Below are positions 52,067 to 61,542 of a DNA stretch of 64,000 nucleotides, in pieces; the stretch's first letter is position 1; every line of letters begins with the position of its first letter. The notes beneath the pieces were generated by a model. The model was not told the DNA's origin. It saw nothing but the letters and a program-made list of their open reading frames with translations, and did no database searches. The position numbers were made by a program, and so were the translations under genes. Source of the stretch: Hydrogenobacter thermophilus TK-6 (lineage in GTDB: Bacteria > Aquificota > Aquificia > Aquificales > Aquificaceae); NCBI RefSeq assembly GCF_000010785.1, contig NC_013799.1, positions 1,612,001-1,676,000 on the forward strand, written 5' to 3'.

Positions 52067-53220
52067 GTTAACAACCTCCTCGCTTTTTCTAAAAATTTAC
52101 TGGCATGTGCGCTATCTGGGATCTCCATGTAAAGCTCCTCTATCAATCTTTTGAGATCCTCCTCTCGCATCTGTCTTTCTGAATATCCCTTTTCCTTCAG
52201 TATTTTACTCCACAGCAGTGCTCCTATTGGTCCTATCTCCTCTATAAAGTAAGATCTTATCAATCTTACCTTTTCTTCTTCTACATAAGTACTTTCAGAG
52301 GGGGAAGGCTCTTGAGTGTAAAACTCAACTTCCATGGCTGGAAAGGTCTCTCTTACTTGAAGGCTGTATAAGAAAAAGGTATTTTTAGTGCCTGGGCTTA
52401 TTTCAAGGCTCCGATTTTCTATCTGGTCCATCATGTGAGCAAGTCTCAAAAGGAAAGTGCCTTTGTAAAAAAATTCGTACATCCTACCTCCTTTTTGGAG
52501 ATGCACATCAAGAATAGCACTGAGTTTCCTATCACTTACCTCCTTCCTGACTATACCCAGCTCCTCATTACTCCTAAAGGTGTCCTCTATTTCTTTCTTT
52601 AGGGTATTCATAGAAGACAAAAACAATGGTAATTCTGGCTCTGTGGCATAAACTGCTATGCAATCGCCATCCTTATCAATACTGATCCTTTGGCGTGTGC
52701 CTATGGTATAAGTGTTATCGTGGTAAGAGCATATGGCAAGTCCCTTCTGGAACATGATCATGTGCGTAAACCCTCTTCTGCTGCAAAGCACCAAATAGCC
52801 ATCTAAGTGGGACCGTTTTACCTGCTCCATAAGTCCGCTGATATTAACATGAGAAAACTTCATGCAGGTGAGAAACTCGTGTCCATAAGACACAAAGTTG
52901 TAAGGACACGGTGGGGTCCTCTGCTGGTCTCTGAAAGTGATTAAATTAATAAGGGACACCTCATAAAAAGAGACAGTCCCAGCATTACTTTTTGGCTTGT
53001 AATTTTCTACATCTAAATTATTTATACTTCCATCTCTATCTATGCTTACACCCCATATGGGTTGGCCTTCCGCATACAGTATGTAGTCATCCAGATTCCA
53101 GTAAGATATCTTGAAATATCCTGTGAGCTTCTTTGTAATAACCTCCTCAAAGAGTTTTCTTAAGTCCACCGCCTCCAAACTGAGTTCTTTATAGAGCGCT
53201 ACTCTTTCCATGTTTGGCAA
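52063..53220 (-). CDS. 385-residue protein with duplicated PATAN/DUF4388-like motif
   Basis: No family can be named with certainty. Two similar blocks are visible. Residues 31-58 read KLTGYFKIS, then ILYAEGQPIWGV. Residues 138-165 read HLDGYLVLC, then IMFQKGLAICSY. Each has Gly-Tyr, a strand, then a turn with Gly and a hydrophobic strand, as in the PATAN (DUF4388) domains that often accompany bacterial small GTPases. The C-terminal half is helical and charged with no motif. The start overlaps the GTPase gene by 32 bases; an ATG at 53211 is an alternative. It lies between the GTPase and sensor genes. Confidence 0.65.
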   Translation of the reverse strand: MPNMERVALYKELSLEAVDLRKLFEEVITKKLTGYFKISYWNLDDYILYAEGQPIWGVSIDRDGSINNLDVENYKPKSNAGTVSFYEVSLINLITFRDQQRTPPCPYNFVSYGHEFLTCMKFSHVNISGLMEQVKRSHLDGYLVLCSRRGFTHMIMFQKGLAICSYHDNTYTIGTRQRISIDKDGDCIAVYATEPELPLFLSSMNTLKKEIEDTFRSNEELGIVRKEVSDRKLSAILDVHLQKGGRMYEFFYKGTFLLRLAHMMDQIENRSLEISPGTKNTFFLYSLQVRETFPAMEVEFYTQEPSPSESTYVEEEKVRLIRSYFIEEIGPIGALLWSKILKEKGYSERQMREEDLKRLIEELYMEIPDSAHASKFLEKARRLLT

Positions 53221-53758
53221 CCAGTATGTTTTTTATTATCTTTACAAAGGTTTCTAAAACACCCTTGCCTTCTATAGCCACAGATTCTACATAGTCGGTA
53301 TCCCATGGATTGAACATCATCTGCATGTCATCAATGGGCATAGCGCTGGGAAGATCCCTCTTATTGTACTGCACCACCACAGGGAAATGTAGGAGGTCAT
53401 GCCCTTGCTCCTTTAGGACCGCTGCAGTTTCTCTCATCACAAGAAAGTTAACCTCTTTTCTTTCTACACTGCTATCCACTACAAAGACTAATCCATCAAC
53501 ACCCTTTACTATAACCTTTCTGAGAGGATGAAGCCTGAACTGACCGGGTGTTGTCATGATCTTTACATCCATCTCCACGCCCTCTATGTTGAGGCTGCTA
53601 ACAAACATTTCTACAAAGAGGGTTCTCTGCTCGTCGGTTTCCATGCTGACAAATTCCCCCTTCGCCAGTCCTCTTTCCTTTAGTATCTCGTAGAGCTTCT
53701 TCACATTGGTGCTTTTACCTGCAAGGCTTGAGCCAAAGTAAACCACCTTGAGCTTCAT
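53189..53758 (-). CDS. MglA-like small Ras-type GTPase
   Basis: This 189-residue GTPase has P-loop GSSLAGKS (9-16), the switch/G3 region TTPGQF (69-74) and G4 NKRD (132-135). The contexts KVVYFGSSLAGKSTN, TDEQRTLF and KGVDGLVFVVDSSVER closely track MglA, the polarity switch of Myxococcus and Thermus. MglA cycles with its roadblock partner MglB, which acts as its GAP. Such a partner is encoded one base upstream. The operon continues into secretion/pilus genes, suggesting control of pilus assembly or placement. Confidence 0.9.
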   Translation of the reverse strand: MKLKVVYFGSSLAGKSTNVKKLYEILKERGLAKGEFVSMETDEQRTLFVEMFVSSLNIEGVEMDVKIMTTPGQFRLHPLRKVIVKGVDGLVFVVDSSVERKEVNFLVMRETAAVLKEQGHDLLHFPVVVQYNKRDLPSAMPIDDMQMMFNPWDTDYVESVAIEGKGVLETFVKIIKNILVAKHGKSSAL

Positions 53759-53759
53759 C

Positions 53760-54245
53760 TCATAGGCCTACCAGCTTACTTAACTTCTCTTCAAGACTTT
53801 TTACATCCACCTTTACCGTTTTAACTGGTACGAGTTTTACACTGGAGAATATCTCTTCAAGCTCTTGAGAAGCATCTCTCAAAAAGAGCCTTACGCTTCC
53901 CAAGGCTACGCCTTTATCCACCATTATACCTATGAGGAATCTTGGTTTTATTGCCTTTATTACCACATCAACCTTTTTGCCCTCAAACTGCAAAATGTCC
54001 AGCTCTTCTACAGATAGCATCTTTGACATTTCAGCTGCCGCACCAAACATTCCACTGATTAAGCTTGCTATAAATTCCGCTCTGTCTTCGTCTATCCTTT
54101 TGCCCTTTAAGCTTATGATCCTACCTGCATCATCAGCAAGAATGACAAGCTCCGCAGATGTTTTAGAAAAAAGATTTTTAAGCACCTCATCCAGCTTAGC
54201 CTTTGTATCCTGGTCAAGCTCATACTCTACAAGGTCAAGCTCCAT
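53760..54245 (-). CDS. roadblock/LC7-domain protein (MglB-like)
   Basis: This 161-residue protein has a roadblock/LC7 fold (SAELVILADDAGRIISLKG, ASLISGMFGAAAEMSKML, KPRFLIGIMVDKGVALGSVR). A charged C-terminal helix (VKVDVKSLEEKLSKLVGL) follows. Roadblock proteins act as GAPs or scaffolds for MglA-type GTPases. The gene precedes the GTPase by one base. A TATATT box (54269-54264) and an AAGGGGGG site lie upstream. glyA ends 33 bases before it, so it may have its own promoter or follow glyA. Confidence 0.87.
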   Translation of the reverse strand: MELDLVEYELDQDTKAKLDEVLKNLFSKTSAELVILADDAGRIISLKGKRIDEDRAEFIASLISGMFGAAAEMSKMLSVEELDILQFEGKKVDVVIKAIKPRFLIGIMVDKGVALGSVRLFLRDASQELEEIFSSVKLVPVKTVKVDVKSLEEKLSKLVGL

Positions 54246-54278
54246 AATTCCCCCCTTTCTTATAATATAAGGGCTAAC

Positions 54279-55562
54279 TCAGTATGTAGCCTTTATTTTA
54301 GCCAGATGGTTTATCTCCTCCCTCAGCTCAGGATACAGGGGAAACTGTTCACACATTTCTATAACTTCCTGTCTAACATACTCAATTACCTTCTCGTCTC
54401 CTATGTTTTTTATCACCTTTGATATTAGCCTTGCAATGATCCTCATTTGGTCTTCTTTCATCCCCCTTGTGGTCATGGCTGGTGTGCCGAGCCTTATGCC
54501 GCTGGTCTTAACAGGTGGCAGTGGGTCAAAGGGCACCGCATTTTTGTTAACAGTAATGTTGGCTTTCCCGAGTGCCTCTTCCACTTCCCTGCCGGTGAGT
54601 CCCGTGTCTCTGAGGTCCAAAAGCACTATGTGGCTATCTGTTCCACCGGAAACTACCTTAAACCCCTCTTTTATAAACTCCTCCGCCAGCACCCTGGCAT
54701 TAGCTACAACCTGTCTGGCATACTCCTTAAACTCCTGGCTCATAGCTTCTTTGAAGGCTACCGCTTTTGCGGCTATAACATGCATGAGGGGTCCACCCTG
54801 AATGCCCGGAAATACCGACTTGTCTATGTCCTTGGCAAACTCTTTTTTACAGAGAATAAAACCGCTTCTGGGTCCGCGCAGGGTCTTATGGGTGGTGGAG
54901 GTGACAAAGTGGGCGTAAGGCACGGGGTTAGGGTAGACTCCACCTGCTATTAGACCCGCATAGTGTGCCATATCCACCATAAGGTAGGCTCCCACGCTGT
55001 CTGCTATCTCCCTGAGCTTTGCCCAGTCTATCACCCTTGGGTAGGCTGAGGCTCCACCCACTATTAACTTTGGCTTGTGCTCCTTTGCAAGTCTGTAGAG
55101 CTGGTCGTAGTCTATGAGGTGTGTCTCTGGATGCACTCCGTAGTAGACCGCGTTGTATATCTTTCCCGAGAAATTAACTTTGGCACCGTGGGTCAGATGC
55201 CCACCGTGGGAGAGGTCCATTCCCATAATGGTATCTCCGGGCTTTAGCACCGCCATGTAAACAGCCATGTTTGCCTGTGTGCCTGAATGAGGCTGTACAT
55301 TGGCATGCTCCGCATCAAAGAGAGCTTTTGCTCTTTCTATAGCCAGGTCCTCTGCTATATCAACAAACTCACACCCACCGTAGTATCTCTTGTGAGGTAA
55401 TCCTTCCGCGTACTTGTTGGTCATCACAGACCCCTGAGCCTCCATCACCGCAAGGGATGTGAAGTTTTCGGAAGCTATGAGTTCCAGGTGGTAAAACTGT
55501 CTCTCGTACTCTTTTACAATAGCCTCGTAAATCTCCGCGTCGGTATTAAAAAGGTGTCTCAT
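54279..55562 (-). CDS. glyA: serine hydroxymethyltransferase
   Basis: GlyA interconverts serine and glycine with tetrahydrofolate, feeding one-carbon units that also supply formyl-THF to HypX. The 427-residue PLP enzyme has [36 protein letters not shown] and the PLP lysine in [21 protein letters not shown] ends eight bases before the ATG, and the upstream 20 bases are shared with divergent argH. No ribosome-binding site is visible, so a leaderless mRNA is likely. Confidence 0.97.
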   Translation of the reverse strand: MRHLFNTDAEIYEAIVKEYERQFYHLELIASENFTSLAVMEAQGSVMTNKYAEGLPHKRYYGGCEFVDIAEDLAIERAKALFDAEHANVQPHSGTQANMAVYMAVLKPGDTIMGMDLSHGGHLTHGAKVNFSGKIYNAVYYGVHPETHLIDYDQLYRLAKEHKPKLIVGGASAYPRVIDWAKLREIADSVGAYLMVDMAHYAGLIAGGVYPNPVPYAHFVTSTTHKTLRGPRSGFILCKKEFAKDIDKSVFPGIQGGPLMHVIAAKAVAFKEAMSQEFKEYARQVVANARVLAEEFIKEGFKVVSGGTDSHIVLLDLRDTGLTGREVEEALGKANITVNKNAVPFDPLPPVKTSGIRLGTPAMTTRGMKEDQMRIIARLISKVIKNIGDEKVIEYVRQEVIEMCEQFPLYPELREEINHLAKIKATY

Positions 55563-55582
55563 TTGATAAAATTATAGTCCAA
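55563..55582. promoter_or_regulatory. 20-base divergent glyA/argH promoter
   Basis: The minus strand has TATAAT (55576-55571) ending eight bases before the glyA ATG. The plus strand has TAAAAT (55567-55572) ending ten bases before the argH ATG. Both -10 boxes share the same bases, and each transcript would start at or within a few bases of its start codon. Simultaneous use of the two promoters should be mutually exclusive. Confidence 0.6.
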
Positions 55583-56956
55583 ATGCAAAAACCGTGGGAA
55601 GGAAGATTCAGGGAAAAAACGCAGGAGTTTGTTGAAAAGTTTACCCAATCGGTGAGTTTTGACAAGAGGCTTGCTCTTGAGGACATTGAGCAAAGTTTGG
55701 CTCATGTAAAGACTCTTCTCAGAGCTAAAGTGCTGTCGCAGGAAGAAGCTGATACCCTCAAAAAGGCTCTTGAAGAGATAAAGCAGGACCTTCAGAGAGG
55801 TAACTTCCAGCTTAGAGAGGAGTTGGAAGATGTTCATATGAATATAGAGGCTGAGCTAACAAGAAGGATAGGAGAGTTAGGAGGAAAGCTCCACACTGCC
55901 AGGTCAAGAAACGACCAGGTGGCTACCGATGAGAGGCTATACATAAAGAGGGAAATAAAGGAGTGCATAAGGCACCTTAAGGATATGAGAAGAGAGCTTA
56001 TCAGACTTGCAGAAAACTCTCTGGAGATAGTTGTCCCTGCATATACGCACCTTCAGAGGGCACAACCTATAAGGCTTTCCCATTACTTCTTAGCATACAG
56101 GGAGATGTTTTTAAGTGATGAGCTGAGGTTTGTAGATGCTTACAGGAAGGTGGATGCTCTGCCTTTAGGCTCTGGAGCCGTTGCAGGCGTTGACTTTCCC
56201 CTGGATAGGTTTTTTACGGCGGAGGAACTGGGCTTTAGGACTCTTGTCAGGAATTCCATTTATGCTACTGCCGACAGGGATTACATTCTGGATACGCTGT
56301 ATGCGTGTGCCACCGTGGGCACACACCTTTCAAGAATGGCTGAGGACCTCATACTTTGGTCAACGGAGGAGTTTGGATTTGTAGAGCTTCCTGACAGGCT
56401 ATGCACAGGAAGTTCTATAATGCCACAGAAGAAAAATCCAGACATTTTGGAACTCATAAGGGGTAAAACCGGAAGGCTTTATGGTAATCTCATATCCCTA
56501 TTTACCGTCCTTAAAGGTCTTCCAATGGCTTACAACAGGGACCTCCAAGAAGACAAAGAACCCCTCTTTGATAGCCTTGATACGGTCAAAGCTTGTATAA
56601 AAGGTATGACTTTGGTGCTGGAGGGTATGAGCGTAAGAGCAGAAAGAATGATGCCTCAGCTGGGTGATCCCATGGTGGCTACAGACCTTGCCAACTATCT
56701 GGTAAATAAAGGTCTGCCCTTCAGGGAAGCCCACCGCACAGTGGGAAATCTTATAGCTTATCTTATTTCTGAGGGTAAAAGCCTCAAAGACCTAAACCTC
56801 AAAGACTTAAAAGAATTTTCCTCCCTATTTGAGGAGGACGCTCTAAAGCTCCTTGACCCAAAATGGGTAGCAGACAGGAGGAAAACTTACGGAGGAACAG
56901 CCAAAGAAGAGCTGCTCAGACAGATAGAGATAGCAAAGAGAGAAGAAGGCATATAA
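55583..56956 (+). CDS. argH: argininosuccinate lyase
   Basis: ArgH splits argininosuccinate into arginine and fumarate. The 457-residue fumarase/aspartase-superfamily enzyme begins MQKPWEGRFREKTQEFVEKF. It contains HTARSRNDQVATD, the catalytic His region TYTHLQRAQPIRLSHY and the signature GSSIMPQKKNPD with active-site Ser. It is divergent from glyA and followed one base later by the archaemetzincin gene. Confidence 0.97.
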   Translation: MQKPWEGRFREKTQEFVEKFTQSVSFDKRLALEDIEQSLAHVKTLLRAKVLSQEEADTLKKALEEIKQDLQRGNFQLREELEDVHMNIEAELTRRIGELGGKLHTARSRNDQVATDERLYIKREIKECIRHLKDMRRELIRLAENSLEIVVPAYTHLQRAQPIRLSHYFLAYREMFLSDELRFVDAYRKVDALPLGSGAVAGVDFPLDRFFTAEELGFRTLVRNSIYATADRDYILDTLYACATVGTHLSRMAEDLILWSTEEFGFVELPDRLCTGSSIMPQKKNPDILELIRGKTGRLYGNLISLFTVLKGLPMAYNRDLQEDKEPLFDSLDTVKACIKGMTLVLEGMSVRAERMMPQLGDPMVATDLANYLVNKGLPFREAHRTVGNLIAYLISEGKSLKDLNLKDLKEFSSLFEEDALKLLDPKWVADRRKTYGGTAKEELLRQIEIAKREEGI

Positions 56957-56957
56957 C

Positions 56958-57482
56958 ATGTACATATACCTGATAACCTTTGGAAGCATAGAAAAGAGAC
57001 TTCTCTTTGCAACTGCCAAGAGCATAAAGGAAACTTTCGGTTTTGATGTGAGGCTATCTTGGGTGGCATCTGGCTTCAGGCATGCGTATGACCCTATAAG
57101 GAAACAGTACAGAGGAGAAAAGATCCTTGAGTATCTTTCTACTCTTTACTATCCAGAGCTTCTAAAAATGGTAGCCCTTATAGATGCAGACATTTACGAA
57201 AACGGCTTTAACTTCGTATTTGGTCTTGCAAAGCTCTCTGGTAGAGAGGCAGTGGTAAGCACCTTTAGACTTTTGTCCTCGGATGAAAGCCTCTTTTTTG
57301 AGAGGGTTTCAAAGCAGATCCATCACGAGCTTGGACACACTTTTGGTCTTACTCACTGCGATAATCCCAAGTGCGTCATGAGTTTTTCAAGGTCCGTCTT
57401 GGATATAGACAGCAAGAGCAAGAGCTTCTGTGAGAGTTGCGGGATGAGACTAAAGACTGCTCTTTCCCAACTTGCCCTCTGA
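56958..57482 (+). CDS. amzA: archaemetzincin-type zinc metalloprotease
   Basis: This 174-residue protease has the full archaemetzincin motif: HELGHTFGLTHC (three His ligands and catalytic Glu, around residues 121-132), the next Cys, the Met-turn CVM and a later CESC. Together the four cysteines bind a second zinc. The family is widespread in archaea and patchy in bacteria; peptidase activity on model substrates is known but the physiological role is not. It starts one base after argH. Its last 33 bases overlap the convergent MFS gene. Confidence 0.93.
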   Translation: MYIYLITFGSIEKRLLFATAKSIKETFGFDVRLSWVASGFRHAYDPIRKQYRGEKILEYLSTLYYPELLKMVALIDADIYENGFNFVFGLAKLSGREAVVSTFRLLSSDESLFFERVSKQIHHELGHTFGLTHCDNPKCVMSFSRSVLDIDSKSKSFCESCGMRLKTALSQLAL

Positions 57483-58655
57483 GTATAGACTGCTTAGCCA
57501 CACATAGCTGATAAGAAACCACACTACGCAAACGCCAACCGCGGATAAAAGGAGGTAAAGCACTCCGTACTTGAGGACAAGCCCGCCCCAAAGACCTCCC
57601 ACAAAAGCTCCCAAAAACTGATTGGTGTTAAAAAATCCCAAAGATAGCCCCCTGATATCTCTGTGGGTAAGCTTGGTAAGGAGAGAAGGCACCAAAGGCT
57701 CCAAAAGATGAAAACCGATAAAGAAAAAGAAGACCAGAGCAACGCCTCCCCAGAAACCCCTTATAAGGTCGTAAACTAAAAAGCCGGCAAGTATGGAGAG
57801 AATGCCTGTAAGATACACCTCTTTAAATTTGCCTCTCTTTTCTGCCACTATAGTGGAAGGCACCATAATCATGAGGGATATAAGAACCGCAGGCAAGTAT
57901 ATCTCCCAGTGTCTTGGTTTGGGAAAGTGGTAAGTGTATACCAGCTCGTAGGGTATAACGGTAAATATGGCAACCAAAAAGGCGTGGAGTATTCCTATGG
58001 AGAAGTTTAGTATAAGCTGGTTTCTGTCTGTAAGCAGTAGAGTAAAGTTTTTGAGCGAGGGTCTTATCTCTCTGTCTTTGGCATGGATCTTTGGCTCTGG
58101 TATGAAAAAAGCCAAGTAGAGAGTTGCCACAAGGCTCAAGAAGGCTGTTAGAAAGAAGAGAAAGGGAACACCTATGTATCCAGCCAGCAGTGGAGCAAAG
58201 GTTATGCTAAGAGCAAAAACTATACCTATGGAGGCACCTATGTGGGCAAAAGCTCTAGTTCTTACTTCCTCTCTTGTAAGGTCCGCAGCAAGAGCTATCA
58301 TGGCAGAAGACACAGCACCAAATCCCTGTATAAACCTTGCCAAGACCATACTCCATATGTTGGTGGCAAGTCCACCCATAAGGCTCCCAATTATGTAGGT
58401 GATCATGCCAAACACAATAACAGGCTTTCTGCCATACTTATCAGAAATGTATCCAAAGGGTATCTGCAGAAAAGCCTGCGCAAAGCCATATATGCCAATG
58501 GCAAGACCTATAAGCTGAGGAGAAGCACCTTCAAGAGTCTTAAGGTAAGGCGAAAGAACGGGCAGGAGTAAAAAAAGACCCAGCATCCTTACAGCCACCG
58601 CAAAGGTGATGCCCAAGACAGCCTTTATCTCTTGAGGTGTAAACTCTTTAAGCAT
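57450..58655 (-). CDS. MFS transporter (YajR/drug-efflux-like)
   Basis: This 401-residue protein has 12 predicted membrane helices and is started at MLKEFTPQEIKAVLG, which sits seven bases after GGAGGT. The upstream frame runs into hisB. The MFS signature after helix 2 reads FGYISDKYGRKPVIVFG and motif C-like Gly-rich stretches follow. The pattern is that of proton-coupled exporters of the DHA1/YajR type. The substrate is unknown. It is the last gene of the aminotransferase-to-hisB run on this strand and overlaps the convergent archaemetzincin gene. Confidence 0.87.
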   Translation of the reverse strand: MLKEFTPQEIKAVLGITFAVAVRMLGLFLLLPVLSPYLKTLEGASPQLIGLAIGIYGFAQAFLQIPFGYISDKYGRKPVIVFGMITYIIGSLMGGLATNIWSMVLARFIQGFGAVSSAMIALAADLTREEVRTRAFAHIGASIGIVFALSITFAPLLAGYIGVPFLFFLTAFLSLVATLYLAFFIPEPKIHAKDREIRPSLKNFTLLLTDRNQLILNFSIGILHAFLVAIFTVIPYELVYTYHFPKPRHWEIYLPAVLISLMIMVPSTIVAEKRGKFKEVYLTGILSILAGFLVYDLIRGFWGGVALVFFFFIGFHLLEPLVPSLLTKLTHRDIRGLSLGFFNTNQFLGAFVGGLWGGLVLKYGVLYLLLSAVGVCVVWFLISYVWLSSLYSEGKLGKSSL

Positions 58656-58674
58656 GAGCATACCTCCAACGAAA

Positions 58675-59253
58675 CTATATGGCTCCTTTTGTGGAAGGAA
58701 GGTCCACACCACGCACCAAAGTAGCATCCTTTAGAGTTCTTGCAAAGGACTTAAAGCACGCCTCTGCCACATGGTGAAGTATCCTACCGCTTATAACCCT
58801 CATGTGGAGGGTGCTTTTGGATGAGAGAGCAAAGCCCTTGAAAAACTCCCATATGAGTTCAAAGTCAAAATCCGTTATCTTACCCCTGAGGTTCAGGTCT
58901 TCATAAAAGAAGAGAGGTCTGCCTGAGATGTCCACACTGCTCAGCACAAGGGCTTCATCCATAGGTATTATACTGTAGCCAAACCTGCTTATACCCCTTT
59001 TATCACCGAGGGCTTTTTCAAAAGCTTCCCCAATAACTATTCCCACATCCTCCACCGTGTGATGGTGTGAGACATGCACATCTCCCTGAGCATAAACCTT
59101 TAAGTCAAAACCTGAGTGCTTAGAAAAGGTTTCCAGCATATGGTTCATAAAGCCTACGGGAGTCTCCACCTGATAAGAGCCAGAGCCATCAAGATTTATA
59201 TAAACCTCTATCTTTGTCTCCTTGGTTTCTCTTACTGCTTTAGCTTCTCTCAT
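58675..59253 (-). CDS. hisB: imidazoleglycerol-phosphate dehydratase
   Basis: This is the sixth step of histidine synthesis, a Mn-dependent dehydratase. The 192 residues carry [16 protein letters not shown], the metal motif [10 protein letters not shown] and [16 protein letters not shown]. The second [16 protein letters not shown] motif is near the end. It is monofunctional (no phosphatase domain). It overlaps holA by 14 bases at its start, and the MFS gene follows 19 bases after the stop. Confidence 0.96.
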   Translation of the reverse strand: MREAKAVRETKETKIEVYINLDGSGSYQVETPVGFMNHMLETFSKHSGFDLKVYAQGDVHVSHHHTVEDVGIVIGEAFEKALGDKRGISRFGYSIIPMDEALVLSSVDISGRPLFFYEDLNLRGKITDFDFELIWEFFKGFALSSKSTLHMRVISGRILHHVAEACFKSFARTLKDATLVRGVDLPSTKGAI

Positions 59254-60229
59254 AACTTATGTATTCTACCACGAAATCTTTTAAGCTTTCCTGCGGGTCG
59301 GTGTAGTATACCTTCTCCGAAAGGTCAAGAAGGTGAAGCCTATGAATAAGGTTTTTCAAATCCTTTAGCTTAAACTTCTCCAGGTATGTTTTAAAACTGT
59401 GCTTGAGGTAAGGATTAGTTATGCCAAGCTCGCTAAAAGCTTTATCTATATCGTATCCGTTCTCAACAAGGTATGCACACACAAAGAGCTTTAGAGCGTA
59501 ATTTACCAATACAGCCTGTATCTGCAAAGCTGGCACCCCCCATCTTACAAGGGAAGAGAGAGAGTTAAGAGACTTTTCTAAGTCCTTGGTGTAAAAGGCA
59601 TTTATAAAGTCAAAAACTGTGTACTCTATATTGGAGATGCAAATAGCTTTTACATCCTCAAGGGTAATCCTTTCATCTGCGTAAAGTATCAGCTTATCCA
59701 CTTCGTTTTTTAGCTCCATAAGGTTATAAGAGGTTATCTCCAGAAGGTAATCAAGGGCTGAGTCATCTATCTGCTTTCCCTCTTTAACAAATCTGTTTTT
59801 AACCAGCTCTCTTATCTTCCTCTTGTCTGGACTCTTTGCTTCAAGCAAGTCTCCTATGCTGAGCAAGGTCTTTAGTGGCTCCTTTTCAAGCTGTTGCTTG
59901 CTTAGTTTTTCTGAAATGACAAAAAACACGCTGGAGTTATTTAGTTTTTTTGCCAAAGAAGTAAAGTATTTACCGTCTTTTACTCCTTTGAAAAGCTCCT
60001 CTGCGTTTTTTATCACAAATGCTCTCTTTTTTTTGATAAACATCTCGCTTTCTGTGATGGACAGCAAAGACTTCCTATCTAATTCATCACCCCACAGGAT
60101 TTTAACATGGTAAAGGCTTGAGAGTTTGTCAATGAAAGCTTTTAAAACATACTCGTCCTGTGCTTGTATGACATTTAAGGGTTTTATCTCCCTACTTTCT
60201 AAGTTTTTTTGGTACTCAAGCAGGTTCAT
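59240..60229 (-). CDS. holA: DNA polymerase III delta subunit
   Basis: HolA opens the sliding clamp in the clamp-loader complex. I start it at [20 protein letters not shown]; the longer frame is rho read out of frame. The 329 residues show the divergent AAA-like layout of delta with [35 protein letters not shown] and the helical collar ([20 protein letters not shown]). The ATG shares one base with the rho stop. hisB overlaps its 3' end. The delta-prime subunit is at 45343-46278. Confidence 0.9.
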   Translation of the reverse strand: MNLLEYQKNLESREIKPLNVIQAQDEYVLKAFIDKLSSLYHVKILWGDELDRKSLLSITESEMFIKKKRAFVIKNAEELFKGVKDGKYFTSLAKKLNNSSVFFVISEKLSKQQLEKEPLKTLLSIGDLLEAKSPDKRKIRELVKNRFVKEGKQIDDSALDYLLEITSYNLMELKNEVDKLILYADERITLEDVKAICISNIEYTVFDFINAFYTKDLEKSLNSLSSLVRWGVPALQIQAVLVNYALKLFVCAYLVENGYDIDKAFSELGITNPYLKHSFKTYLEKFKLKDLKNLIHRLHLLDLSEKVYYTDPQESLKDFVVEYISYERS

Positions 60230-61527
60230 CAGGAGTGCATAGCTTTTAAGAAGTCTCTGTTGGTCTTGAATTTCTTGAGCTTGTCCAGGAGAAATTCCAT
60301 AGCCTCTATGGCATCCATGGTGGCAAGGAACTTTCTGAGCACCCAAACCCTTTGAAGCTCCCAATCTTCCAAAAGAAGCTCCTCCTTTCTGGTACCTGAT
60401 TTTTCTATGTTTATAGCCGGGAATATTCTCCTCTCCATCAATCTCCTATCCAGGTGTATCTCCATGTTGCCCGTGCCTTTAAACTCTTCGTATATAACAT
60501 CGTCCATCTTGGAACCTGTTTCTATGAGAGCGGTGGCTATTATGGTAAGGGACCCACCTTCCTCTATGTTTCTTGCCGCACCAAAGAACTTTTTGGGTCT
60601 TTGGAGGGCTGTTGCTTCTATACCTCCCGTCAAAACTCTTCCCGTAGGAGGAGTTACCGCATTGGATGCTCTGCCAAATCTGGTCATGGAGTCAAGAAGT
60701 ATCACCACATCTTGCTTAAGCTCTACCAATCTCTTTGCCTTTTCTACTACCAACTCAGCCACCTGCATGTGCCTTTCGGGTGGCTCGTCAAAGGTGGATG
60801 CTACCACCTGTGCACCTTCTCCTACTATCCTTCTCATCTCTGTAACTTCCTCAGGTCTTTCGTCTATGAGCAGGATGATGAGGTGAACTTCCGGATGGTT
60901 CTGGATGAGGGCTCTGGCTATCTTCTGAAGCAGGACTGTTTTTCCAGCTTTGGGTGGAGCTACTATAAGACCTCTCTGTCCTTTCCCTATGGGCGTCAAA
61001 AGACTTATGACTCTGGTGGATAGCTCTGTGGGAGATGTCTCCAAGTTGAACCTTTCGGTGGGGTGATAAGGCGTCAGTTTTTCAAATACAGGTCTTGACT
61101 TTAAGACCTCCGGGTCTGGGGGTAGACCGTTGACAGACTCTATCTTTATAAGAGCCTGATACTTCTCCTTTTCTTGTGGAGGCCTTGCAAAGCCTATTAT
61201 GGTGTCTCCAGTCCTCAGCCCAAACTTCTTTATTTGGGAAGGCGATACATAAACATCAGTAGAACTTGGCATGTAATTGTTCTCAGAACTCCTTATAAAG
61301 CCATAACTTTCTGGCAGTATCTCAAGGACACCTTTTATAAAGTTGAGTCCCTCCTCTTTCGCCTGCGTGGCAAGGATCTTCTCTATAAGCTCCTCCTTTC
61401 TAAGACCAGTTACTCTGGAAAGGTCAAATTCTCTTCCTATCTTTTGAAGCTCTCCGAGGGACATTTTTTTAAGCTCCTCATAAGAGTAAACCTTTTTTTC
61501 TTGAGTGGTTTGTGTTTCCTGCTCCAT
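60229..61527 (-). CDS. rho: transcription termination factor Rho
   Basis: This hexameric RNA helicase ends untranslated transcripts. The 432 residues include the N-terminal SAP-like helices ([20 protein letters not shown]), the cold-shock-like RNA-binding domain ([20 protein letters not shown]) and Walker [22 protein letters not shown] and [13 protein letters not shown] follow. A strong AAAGGAGG site precedes the ATG. Few intrinsic terminators are visible in this window, in line with Rho-dependent ends. Confidence 0.97.
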   Translation of the reverse strand: MEQETQTTQEKKVYSYEELKKMSLGELQKIGREFDLSRVTGLRKEELIEKILATQAKEEGLNFIKGVLEILPESYGFIRSSENNYMPSSTDVYVSPSQIKKFGLRTGDTIIGFARPPQEKEKYQALIKIESVNGLPPDPEVLKSRPVFEKLTPYHPTERFNLETSPTELSTRVISLLTPIGKGQRGLIVAPPKAGKTVLLQKIARALIQNHPEVHLIILLIDERPEEVTEMRRIVGEGAQVVASTFDEPPERHMQVAELVVEKAKRLVELKQDVVILLDSMTRFGRASNAVTPPTGRVLTGGIEATALQRPKKFFGAARNIEEGGSLTIIATALIETGSKMDDVIYEEFKGTGNMEIHLDRRLMERRIFPAINIEKSGTRKEELLLEDWELQRVWVLRKFLATMDAIEAMEFLLDKLKKFKTNRDFLKAMHS

Positions 61528-61542
61528 ATCAATCCTCCTTTC

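Noticed and set aside
54447-54953. 168-residue plus-strand frame inside glyA
   Set aside because: Antisense of glyA, which has all catalytic motifs.
60230-60364. N-terminal extension of holA into rho
   Set aside because: The added residues are out-of-frame rho; the start at 60229 gives the expected delta-subunit N-terminus.
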